NCBI GenBank assembly: GCA_015222595.1
Contig: JADFVP010000192.1
Coordinates: 1 to 10,503 of the forward strand
Length of the DNA stretch: 10,503 nt
Reading direction: 5' to 3'
DNA from: Pseudomonadota bacterium
Lineage (GTDB): Bacteria; Desulfobacterota; GWC2-55-46; JADFVP01
Below the pieces are notes generated by a model. It saw only the letters and a program-made list of their open reading frames with translations, was not told the DNA's origin and searched no databases. Below are positions 1-6,264 of the stretch, in pieces. Numbering within the stretch: position 1 is the stretch's first letter; each line of letters opens with the position of its first letter. The position numbers and the translations under genes were made by a program.

Positions 1-494
1 AGATAACGCAGTTCACGTACTTTCAGCAGGCAGGCGGCATCGACCTCAGTCCCGTCTCAGGGGAGCTTACCTACGGGGCCGAGCGTATCTGCATGTACCT
101 TCAGGGCGTTGACAACGTCTATGACCTCAAGTGGAACAAAGAGATGAAGTACGGAGACATTCATCTGGCTACCGAGCAGCAGCACTCGAAGTACAACTTC
201 GAGTCCGCAGATGTTGAGATGTTCCAGAAGCTCTTCGACATGTACGAGGCCGAGTCGCTCCGGCTGGTAGAGGAGGGGCTTGTGCTCCCGGCGTACGACT
301 ACTGCCTCAAATGCTCGCACGCCTTCAATATGCTCGACGCCAGAGGCGCGATTTCCGTGGCCGAGAGAACGGGCTTTATAGGGCGCGTTAGAAACCTTGC
401 GCGAAAGTGCGCCGAGGGGTATCTGGCGGGCCGCGAAGAACTCGGCTTCCCGCTCTTGAAGGACAAAAACAAGAAGGGCGTGGCGAGTGAGTAA
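1..494 (+). CDS. glyQ: Glycyl-tRNA synthetase alpha subunit (C-terminal part, 5' end outside window)
   Basis: Catalytic subunit of the alpha2beta2 class II glycyl-tRNA synthetase, which activates glycine with ATP and charges tRNA-Gly in the cytoplasm. The reading frame is open from base 3 and gives 163 residues, a little over half of the usual ~290-300. Recognisable family segments are TQFTYFQQAGG, TYGAERICMYLQGVDNVYDL, the YNFESADV stretch, LPAYDYCLKCSHAFNMLDARGAISV and the closing AREELGFPLL-like segment (here GREELGFPLL), in the order seen in other GlyQ proteins. After this comes a short lysine-rich tail (KDKNKKGVASE). The protein ends normally at TAA 492-494. The downstream GTG start overlaps the last codons, so the two genes are probably translated together. 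The beta-subunit gene glyS, which often follows glyQ, is not next to it here. Identification is firm; only the start is unseen. Confidence 0.96.
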   Translation, partial: ITQFTYFQQAGGIDLSPVSGELTYGAERICMYLQGVDNVYDLKWNKEMKYGDIHLATEQQHSKYNFESADVEMFQKLFDMYEAESLRLVEEGLVLPAYDYCLKCSHAFNMLDARGAISVAERTGFIGRVRNLARKCAEGYLAGREELGFPLLKDKNKKGVASE

Positions 495-1566
495 GAAGAA
501 AGTTAGTAAGCCTAAACCCGGTCTGCCGAAAAAAAATAAACTCGAAGAGGCGTATGCCATTTTCGAATCTGCCGAGAAGCTTCGTGCGGCCTCGCGTTTT
601 ATTGCGGCTATCCCTCTGTATAAAGAGGCCAAGAAAAATGCGCGCGCAGACGCGGAGCTGCGTGCCGAGTGCGACCTTTCACTAGGCGACACCTATCGGA
701 TGGTCGGCGAGTTCACGTACGCCGCCAGAAGTTACCGCGCGGCATACGCCACCGCAATGAAGCTAGGCGAAGAGGAGATGGCGGTTGACGCCACGGTGGG
801 GCTCGGCCTCAGCCTCCGGGCCACAGGAGAGTACGCCACGGCGCTCGAGCTCTTCAACTCTGCGCTTAAGAGCTACCGCGCTGTAAAGGACTCCGACGGC
901 ACGGCCTTTGTGCTCTGGGCGCGTGCTGGGGTCTACCGCTTTAAGGGCGACGTAAAGCGTGCTATGGAGGGCTTCAGGGCCTCGCGCGACCTCTTTAAGC
1001 GAATTAAAGATTCTTCGGGTGTTGCCTACTCGCTGGCCGGGCTAGGCGGGTCGAGCAGGGTGCTAGGTCGCCAGAAAGACTCTTTTAAGTACTACACCAA
1101 AGCGAATGAACTCTTTGTCGAACTTGGCGACACCTTCGGCACCGCCTACACGCATTGCGGAGTAGCCAACTCCATGCGGATGCAGGGACACTTCTCCGGT
1201 TCGCTAGAACATTTCTCTCGCGCCAAGAAGAGTTACAAAAAAATCGGCGACAGGGTCTCTTACGCCTATACGCTCTGGGGCGAGGGCACGGCGCTCGTAA
1301 TGCTCGGTAGGTTGAAGACGGCCCGGAAGCGGTTCACAGAAGCAGACGCGCTCTTTGTCGAGACCCGCGACAGACGCGGACGCGTCTACTGCATGATTTC
1401 TACCGGACAACTGACCGCTCTAACTGACGGCGAGGCCGCAGGGGTGCGTAAGCTTAAGGCCGCGCTAAAGAAGGCAATATCTCTCGGGCTTAAGACCGAG
1501 GCAGGCTACGCCCGCGACTCAATTGCTGCCGCGAGAGAGTCTGCCCTTCCGCTCAATCTCGCATAA
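487..1566 (+). CDS. Tetratricopeptide-repeat protein, about eight 40-residue repeats
   Basis: A 359-residue protein built almost wholly of TPR-like helix pairs, expected to be a cytoplasmic scaffold or interaction surface; its partner is unknown. After a lysine/proline-rich N-terminus (residues 1-18) come repeats of exactly 40 residues: a degenerate one at 19-58, then 59-98, 99-138, 139-178, 179-218, 219-258, 259-298 and a weaker one at 299-338. Typical positions repeat: G at the helix A turn, an aromatic and AL or SL pair in helix B, and a D-x-x-G turn at the end (KDSDG, KDSSG, GDTFG). The period and turn resemble the longer TPR class seen in MalT, Rap and LGN proteins. There is no signal peptide, membrane segment or enzyme domain. 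The GTG start at 487 overlaps glyQ by 8 bases, which suggests coupling; uppP follows 38 bases after the stop. Function is not recognised. Confidence 0.85.
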   Translation: MSKKKVSKPKPGLPKKNKLEEAYAIFESAEKLRAASRFIAAIPLYKEAKKNARADAELRAECDLSLGDTYRMVGEFTYAARSYRAAYATAMKLGEEEMAVDATVGLGLSLRATGEYATALELFNSALKSYRAVKDSDGTAFVLWARAGVYRFKGDVKRAMEGFRASRDLFKRIKDSSGVAYSLAGLGGSSRVLGRQKDSFKYYTKANELFVELGDTFGTAYTHCGVANSMRMQGHFSGSLEHFSRAKKSYKKIGDRVSYAYTLWGEGTALVMLGRLKTARKRFTEADALFVETRDRRGRVYCMISTGQLTALTDGEAAGVRKLKAALKKAISLGLKTEAGYARDSIAAARESALPLNLA

Positions 1567-1604
1567 CCGGCTCTTCTTCAGATACCTTTAACGGAGTTTC
1601 TTAG

Positions 1605-2462
1605 ATGGGTCTACTTCAGGCAGTTATTCTTGCCCTTGTGCAGGGTGTTACCGAGTTCCTGCCGATCTCTTCGTCTGCTCACCTTATTCTCGTTCCATAT
1701 GCGGCCGATTGGCCGGACCAGGGCCTCGCCTTCGATGTCGCGCTAAACACGGCAACGTGGCTTGCGGTGGTGCTCTACTTCCGCGCCGATCTTGCTCGAC
1801 TGGCACGGGGCTTTGTTCGTTCTATTGCTCTTAAAAGCCTGGAAGGAAACGCTTCGGGCCGTCTCGCATGGATGCTCCTCATTGCGACCATTCCCGTGGC
1901 AGTTGCGGGTCTCGTGGCGCATGACGCGGTCTCGAACTCCTTGCGCTCGCTTACAGTAATAGGGTGGGCCTCTATTCTTTGGGGTCTGCTCCTTTACGTT
2001 TCAGATAAGTGGTCAGATAAGTGGGCGGACATGTGGGCAGGCAGGCGCGTGGACCCTGCGGACCCGGGGCGGGTAGAGTCTGGCGAAGTATTGGAAATTA
2101 CATGGCGCACCGTGATCGTGGTAGGCTTTGCCCAGGCGCTGGCCCTTATTCCCGGCACCTCGCGCTCCGGCATAACCATAACCGCAGGGCTCTTCATGGG
2201 CCTTAACCGCACATCCGCCGCGCGCTTCAGCTTTCTTCTTGCGGTGGTCGTAGGCGCGCTTGCGGGGGCTTCCGAGGGTGTCGGGCTTGCCGGGGCCGCC
2301 ACACCAATTGAGCTCCAGCCGCTCATTGTAGCTTTCTGTGTCGCCTTTGGCTCTGCGTACCTGACCATACACCTATTTCTCCAGCTCATCTCCTCGGTCT
2401 CCATGACCCCGTTCGTCATCTATCGGGTCCTGCTCGGCCTCTTTCTGCTCTCTCTGGCCTAA
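1605..2462 (+). CDS. uppP: Undecaprenyl-diphosphate phosphatase (BacA/UppP family)
   Basis: Integral membrane enzyme that removes a phosphate from undecaprenyl diphosphate, recycling the lipid carrier for peptidoglycan and other surface polymers; overproduction is linked to bacitracin resistance. At 285 residues it is slightly longer than the E. coli protein (273). The N-terminal signature QGVTEFLPISSSAHL (residues 13-27, with E17 and H26) and the PGTSRSG motif (183-189, R187 matching the catalytic arginine) are both intact. Roughly eight hydrophobic segments are visible. The FDVA segment continues NTATWLAV, where many homologues have a His-Leu-Gly-Thr run. The cytoplasmic loop after residue 132 carries a small in-frame repeat (SDKW SDKW ADMW) and a charged stretch up to about residue 163, probably accounting for the extra length. 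A GGAG ribosome site (1593-1596) lies 8 bases before the ATG. It may share a transcript with glyQ and the TPR gene. Confidence 0.96.
   Translation: MGLLQAVILALVQGVTEFLPISSSAHLILVPYAADWPDQGLAFDVALNTATWLAVVLYFRADLARLARGFVRSIALKSLEGNASGRLAWMLLIATIPVAVAGLVAHDAVSNSLRSLTVIGWASILWGLLLYVSDKWSDKWADMWAGRRVDPADPGRVESGEVLEITWRTVIVVGFAQALALIPGTSRSGITITAGLFMGLNRTSAARFSFLLAVVVGALAGASEGVGLAGAATPIELQPLIVAFCVAFGSAYLTIHLFLQLISSVSMTPFVIYRVLLGLFLLSLA
2001..2036 (+). repeat. 12-base in-frame tandem repeat inside uppP
   Basis: TCAGATAAGTGG occurs twice in direct succession (2001-2012, 2013-2024), followed by a diverged third unit GCGGACATGTGG (2025-2036). The unit is four codons, so it encodes SDKW, SDKW, ADMW at residues 133-144, in the loop after a membrane segment. 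It looks like a slippage duplication tolerated in a non-catalytic loop. Confidence 0.8.
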
Positions 2463-2689
2463 TTCACTTTTAATAACCATTGTGAGACTATAGATGTATT
2501 AGATGTGAAAACTGCGTCAGAAGGGTGGAGCGAACAGGCTTCACGCTGGATGGAAGTATTGTAACATGTTGATTTTTATGCACTTTTTTGCTTTTTTCGC
2601 TAAAGTTTTCGACTATTACAGCGATAAGATATTATACGAAAAGATTTATATATGGGAACAAACACAATTTTTACTGTTGCCCGGCTGGT

Positions 2690-2713
2690 AAATAGGACGT
2701 AAATGTCCGATTT
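2690..2713. other. Imperfect stem-loop
   Basis: AAATAGGAC (2690-2698) and GTCCGATTT (2705-2713) form 9-position arms with one mismatch around the six-base loop GTAAAT. The stem is flanked by the direct repeat CCGGCTG (2681-2687 and 2714-2720). There is no T-run after it, so it is not an obvious terminator. Confidence 0.45.
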
Positions 2714-2776
2714 CCGGCTGTTAATTGCTCTGCTGCTCATACTATTTGTACCGCTCTTGTGATTACTGTATTTAAG

Positions 2777-2815
2777 GGTGGGGGGCTCTGCCCCCCACCG
2801 GCAACGGATTCCGGT
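2777..2815. other. Very GC-rich hairpin with an overlapping alternative stem
   Basis: GGTGGGGGG (2777-2785) pairs perfectly with CCCCCCACC (2791-2799); with C2786-G2790 added the stem is 10 bp and the loop is TCT. The 3' arm shares ACC (2797-2799) with a second possible stem, ACCGG (2797-2801) with CCGGT (2811-2815), so both cannot form fully together. The hairpin is a sharp GC island in AT-rich DNA. No T-run follows on the plus strand, so it is not a standard intrinsic terminator; it may be a dispersed palindromic repeat or part of a structured RNA. Confidence 0.55.
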
Positions 2816-3001
2816 ATGTTGACATGCAGCTCTGGAAGTACGGCTCTGTAGTTTAACGCCAGCCCTTACTATTTTCAGTATCATCACTCAGTTCTTGATA
2901 CTTTTATCCTGTCTACGCGCAACTCGCACCAGAACACTATGTGATGCTATAGCATATCAATGTAAAGTAAAGACCAATATTAACCGATATATTAGCTGAG
3001 T

Positions 3002-3024
3002 CAGTGTACCTGGCAGGTACACTG
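3002..3024. promoter_or_regulatory. Perfect 23-base palindrome upstream of the kinase gene (operator candidate)
   Basis: Arms CAGTGTACCTG (3002-3012) and CAGGTACACTG (3014-3024) are perfect inverted repeats around one central base. The size and symmetry fit a homodimeric repressor or activator site. It lies 58 bases before the kinase ATG and about 8 bases after a candidate -10, TATATT (2988-2993), so a bound protein would sit at or just after the transcription start; I see no good -35. As RNA it could also form a 10-bp stem with a three-base loop, but no T-run follows. Confidence 0.6.
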
Positions 3025-3067
3025 TAGACCCTGCAAATACTGGTTCGATTCGCCTACTCACGCTCGC

Positions 3068-3073
3068 TGGAGG
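3068..3073 (+). promoter_or_regulatory. Ribosome binding site that decides the kinase start
   Basis: TGGAGG precedes two ATG codons. The one at 3078-3080 is only 4 bases away and opens an 8-codon frame ending at TAA 3102-3104. The one at 3083-3085 is 9 bases away and opens the kinase frame. Spacing and coding content favour 3083. Confidence 0.75.
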
Positions 3074-3082
3074 TTTTATGCC

Positions 3083-6000
3083 ATGGATAGTAATGACAGA
3101 CTAAATGTAGTCCAGCCATGCAGGATCTTTTATAAGCCCTTATGGCTTTTTGTAGTCACGCTGGCCTCTATTCTGGTGGCCGAAGCCGTGATTATGCTCT
3201 TTATAGAGCTGGCCTTTGAGCCTCTGTCGATTTACTCTGAGGCCGCTCTCGACGCCTTTCTCCTTGCCGGCCTTGCCGTCTTACCCCTCTACTTTCTAGT
3301 GCTTCGTCCCATGATGCGACATGTTCAACTCAGCGCCGTGGCCGAGGCCGATCTGCTTGAGTCAAACTCGGCTCTTCGCGCCGAGATGGATGAGCGCGTC
3401 AAGGTTGAGGGCGACCTCAGGCTCTTTAGAGACCTGATGGACCAGACGAAAGACTCGGTGCTCGTAATAGACCCTGAGACGAGCGCACTTATAGATATTA
3501 ACAACACGGCCTGTACGAACCTCGGTTACTCAAGAGACGAACTCTTGGACCGTCGAGTAACAGACGTTGACGGCGTGCTTACAGACAAGTATTTGTGGAA
3601 AGAGCATGTCGAGAGAGTAAGAAAGTTCGGCTTCTTAATTGCTGAAGGCGAGCACATCAGGAGTGACGGAACTGTCTTTGCGGTCGAGAAGAACGTAAAA
3701 CTGGTACAGGAAGGGGACAAGAGCTACATAATTACTGTTGTCCGCGACATAACAGAGAGGCGTAAGTCCGAGGCCGCGCTACAGGCCCTTGTAGAGAGCA
3801 CGGTAGGCGGGGTAGGCCAGGAGTTTTTCGACAAGATAGTAATCTCCCTTCGCGAGTGGCTCGATGTCGATGTCGTCATAATAGGGGAAATCGACTCCGG
3901 GGGGGAGATCAACACTCTTTCCATGCAGGTCGATTCCGAAGTAGTAAAGGGATTTTCATATCCCCTGGCCGGTACGCCATGTGAAGTAGTCATAAACGAA
4001 GGCTATGGCGTCTTTATGTCAGGTGTCAGCGAGAGGTTCCCGGACGATAAGGACCTTATCGAAATGAATGCCGAGGGTTATATAGGCATGTCCCTAGTCG
4101 ATAAAGCGGGCAGGGCTGTAGGTGTGCTCTGCGCAATATCGAGAAAGAGGCTTACGCCTCCGCGAAGCGCGCAGGATGTTATGAGGATCATCGCCGGCAG
4201 GGTCTCGCTGGAGATTGAGCGGATGAGGGCCGAGACCGAGCTTCACAAGCTCTCTCATGCCGTTGCGCAGAGCCCTGTTACCGTAGTCATAACCGACGCC
4301 GAAGGAACCATAGAGTACGTCAACCCTAAGTTCACGGAGCTGACGGGGTATAAGGCCGAAGAGGTAATAGGCAAGAGCCCGAGAATATTGAAGTCCACTG
4401 CCCACCAGCCGGAGTTCTACGAACAGTTATGGGAGACGATCACTTCGGGGCGCGACTGGCGCGGAGTCTTCCAGAGCAAGAAGAAGGACGGCGGCCTCTA
4501 CTGGGAGGACGCCACCATCTCCCCGGTCTTAGACGCAGAGGGCGTAATAACAAACTACCTTGCGGTAAAGGAGGACATTACCGAGCGTAAAGAGGCCGAA
4601 GAGGCGATAAAGGCCTCTGAGAGGCGGTATCGTACCCTCTTCGAGGACTCTCTCGACGTAGTCTTTATCGCTACCCCGGAGGGCGAACTGCTCGACATAA
4701 ACGCCGCCGGAGTCGAGCTTTTCGGGTACTCCTCTTGTGAAGAGATGTTGGGGCTCAATGTTGCAGAGAGCCTCTACCAGGACGCGCATGACAGGGAACG
4801 GCTAAGAAGCGAGATAGAGTCGCGCGGCTTTGTGCGCGACTTTGAAGTCGTTATGAAGAAGAAGGACGGCGCGGAGATAATAGCGAGTATAACCGCCAGC
4901 TCATTCTACAATGAAGACGGATGCTCGGTCTCTTACCGGGGTATCATAAGGGACAAGACAGCGCACAAGAAACTTGAGGCGCAGCTGCTTCAGTCCCAGA
5001 AGATGGATGCGATAGGGCAGCTTGCAGGCGGCGTGGCGCATGATTTCAATAACATACTGACGTCGGTAGTTCTCTTCACTCATCTGGCCATGGACAGGAT
5101 AGGCGAAGAGCATGAGGCGTATGGAGACCTCAAGCAGGTATTCTCTTCTGCCGAGCGCGCAAAGGATCTGACCCGACAGCTCCTTATCTTTAGCCGCAAG
5201 CAGCCCCTGAAGTGCATTCCGCTCTCTGTCAACGACTCCGTTAACGGACTAAGTAGGATGCTCGACCGCCTGATAGGCGAAGATGTCGAGATAGTAACGG
5301 CCCTTAGCGCAGATCTGGCGAGCATAGAGGCCGACAAGGGCGGTATGGATCAGCTCGTAATGAACCTTACGGTCAACGCGCGCGATGCCATGCCAGAGGG
5401 AGGCCGCGTGGTTATTAAGACCGATAACGTGGAACTCGGCCCGGTGGACTGCTCCTCTATCTGCCCCGAAGCCCGGCCCGGCAGCTACGTCCGTATCTCT
5501 GTGCGCGATAACGGAACAGGCATAGACGGTTCCGTTATGACCAAGATATTCGATCCCTTCTATACGACAAAAGAGCAGGGCAAGGGCACGGGCCTCGGCC
5601 TTGCGGTCGTGCACGGAATAGCCAAGAAGCACGGCGGGTGGATAGATGTAGAGAGTACCGTAGGGGAGGGAACGACCTTCAGCGCCTACTTCCCGTCCTC
5701 AACCAAGACAGCTCTCCCCGATGAAAACGCCCTTATAGGTTTGACGAAGAAGATCAATGGCCGTGGAGAGCGGGTACTGCTGGTGGAGGACGAAGACGGG
5801 GTGAGGGAGCCGGTGGCCAAGCTGCTCGGGTCCAACGGTTATAACGTCTTTGAGGCCTCAAATGCTGAAATGGCCCGCGAGATATTCGAGCGCGAGAACG
5901 GCAAGTTCAATATGGTGCTGAGCGACGTTGTTATGCCGGGCGACAACGGGCTGACGCTCGTTAGTGAACTCAAGGAGCAGAACCCGAAGCTGAACGTGCT

Positions 6001-6127
6001 GCTGATGAGCGGCCATATGGACCAGAAGTCGCAGTGGTCGGTTATTCATGAGAAGGGCTACAAGTTCGTGTCCAAGCCGTATACGATCTCCGAGCTGCTC
6101 GACGCCGTGGATACCGCCGGGCACTGA
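3083..6127 (+). CDS. Membrane-anchored hybrid histidine kinase (PAS-GAF-PAS-PAS-HisKA-HATPase-receiver)
   Basis: A 1014-residue sensor that should autophosphorylate on histidine and pass the phosphate to its own receiver domain. Two hydrophobic segments (about 19-43 and 56-76) anchor it with almost no periplasmic loop, so sensing is probably cytoplasmic. A linker helix (about 80-112) leads to PAS1 (about 113-228, ending RDITERR), a GAF domain (about 232-385), PAS2 (about 388-505, ending EDITERK) and PAS3 (about 512-632). The HisKA dimerisation domain follows with H653 in GGVAHDFNNI. The ATPase domain shows the N box (N765 in NLTVNARDAMP), DNGTGI (D809) and the GKGTGLGLA lid. The C-terminal receiver (about 776 residues in, from 895 onward) has acidic pocket EDED, phosphoacceptor D948 in LSDVVMP, S976 and K998, all intact. 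No partner regulator gene is adjacent. It stands alone between an AT-rich region and a convergent hemL, so its signal and target cannot be read from context. Confidence 0.95.
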   Translation: MDSNDRLNVVQPCRIFYKPLWLFVVTLASILVAEAVIMLFIELAFEPLSIYSEAALDAFLLAGLAVLPLYFLVLRPMMRHVQLSAVAEADLLESNSALRAEMDERVKVEGDLRLFRDLMDQTKDSVLVIDPETSALIDINNTACTNLGYSRDELLDRRVTDVDGVLTDKYLWKEHVERVRKFGFLIAEGEHIRSDGTVFAVEKNVKLVQEGDKSYIITVVRDITERRKSEAALQALVESTVGGVGQEFFDKIVISLREWLDVDVVIIGEIDSGGEINTLSMQVDSEVVKGFSYPLAGTPCEVVINEGYGVFMSGVSERFPDDKDLIEMNAEGYIGMSLVDKAGRAVGVLCAISRKRLTPPRSAQDVMRIIAGRVSLEIERMRAETELHKLSHAVAQSPVTVVITDAEGTIEYVNPKFTELTGYKAEEVIGKSPRILKSTAHQPEFYEQLWETITSGRDWRGVFQSKKKDGGLYWEDATISPVLDAEGVITNYLAVKEDITERKEAEEAIKASERRYRTLFEDSLDVVFIATPEGELLDINAAGVELFGYSSCEEMLGLNVAESLYQDAHDRERLRSEIESRGFVRDFEVVMKKKDGAEIIASITASSFYNEDGCSVSYRGIIRDKTAHKKLEAQLLQSQKMDAIGQLAGGVAHDFNNILTSVVLFTHLAMDRIGEEHEAYGDLKQVFSSAERAKDLTRQLLIFSRKQPLKCIPLSVNDSVNGLSRMLDRLIGEDVEIVTALSADLASIEADKGGMDQLVMNLTVNARDAMPEGGRVVIKTDNVELGPVDCSSICPEARPGSYVRISVRDNGTGIDGSVMTKIFDPFYTTKEQGKGTGLGLAVVHGIAKKHGGWIDVESTVGEGTTFSAYFPSSTKTALPDENALIGLTKKINGRGERVLLVEDEDGVREPVAKLLGSNGYNVFEASNAEMAREIFERENGKFNMVLSDVVMPGDNGLTLVSELKEQNPKLNVLLMSGHMDQKSQWSVIHEKGYKFVSKPYTISELLDAVDTAGH

Positions 6128-6201
6128 GGGCGCGCTACGCCCAATTCGTAAGAGGTTTTAGAGTTGTGCCAATATTGATTTAGTATTGAGCAGAGTATAA
6201 A

Positions 6202-6241
6202 AAAAGAGGCCGCGTACCCTGCTGGGTACGCGGCCTCTTTT
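6202..6241. terminator. Bidirectional intrinsic terminator between the kinase gene and hemL
   Basis: Perfect 18-bp arms (6202-6219 and 6224-6241) surround the tetraloop TGCT (6220-6223). The core is GC-rich (GAGGCCGCGTACCC and its complement). An A7 tract at 6199-6205 becomes a U-run for leftward transcripts, and TTTT (6238-6241) serves rightward ones. Its place between two convergent genes fits termination of both. Confidence 0.93.
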
Positions 6242-6264
6242 GCGTTATACAGTCTGTAAAGCCT

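Larger units (their letters stand above)
2463..3082. other. 620-base AT-rich intergenic region without a convincing gene
   Basis: By hand count bases 2461-3060 are 246/600 G+C (41%), well below the flanking genes. I see no ORF with a plausible ribosome site and family resemblance on either strand. The first part is T-rich (T-runs around 2572-2597) but has no strong stem before the runs, so no clear terminator for uppP. The middle has hairpins at 2690-2713 and 2777-2815. The last part has a 12-base palindrome (ATGCTATAGCAT, 2944-2955), a candidate -10 (TATATT, 2988-2993), a short CTGAGTCAG palindrome (2996-3004) and the 23-base palindrome at 3002-3024. It could hold an untranslated regulatory RNA, a long leader of the kinase gene, or decayed inserted DNA; nothing seen decides between these. 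Confidence 0.6.

Noticed and set aside
57..692. 211-codon minus-strand ORF opposite glyQ and the TPR gene
   Set aside because: It spans the junction of two well-supported plus-strand genes and has no recognisable domain; it is a shadow of codon bias.
2529..2547. AGCG/CGCT short stem after uppP
   Set aside because: A 4-bp stem with a long loop is expected by chance.
2563..2597. Intrinsic terminator for uppP in the T-rich stretch
   Set aside because: Only an 8-base palindrome (AACATGTT) precedes the first T-run; the stem is too weak to call.
2600..2887. 95-codon minus-strand ORF in the AT-rich gap
   Set aside because: It has no ribosome site or family resemblance, runs through the GC hairpin, and has a composition typical of chance reading.
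3011..3025. Sigma-54 promoter suggested by TGGCAGG in the kinase upstream region
   Set aside because: The required GC twelve bases after the GG is GT, and there is no TTGCA-like -12 element.
3038..3068. T-loop-like GGTTCGATTC suggesting the 3' end of a tRNA
   Set aside because: The bases on either side do not form the 5-bp T stem, and no anticodon arm, D arm or acceptor pairing is found upstream.
3078..3104. Eight-codon upstream ORF starting at the first ATG after the kinase ribosome site
   Set aside because: The spacing of 4 bases is poor and the peptide is not meaningful; it is probably incidental, though it overlaps the true start.
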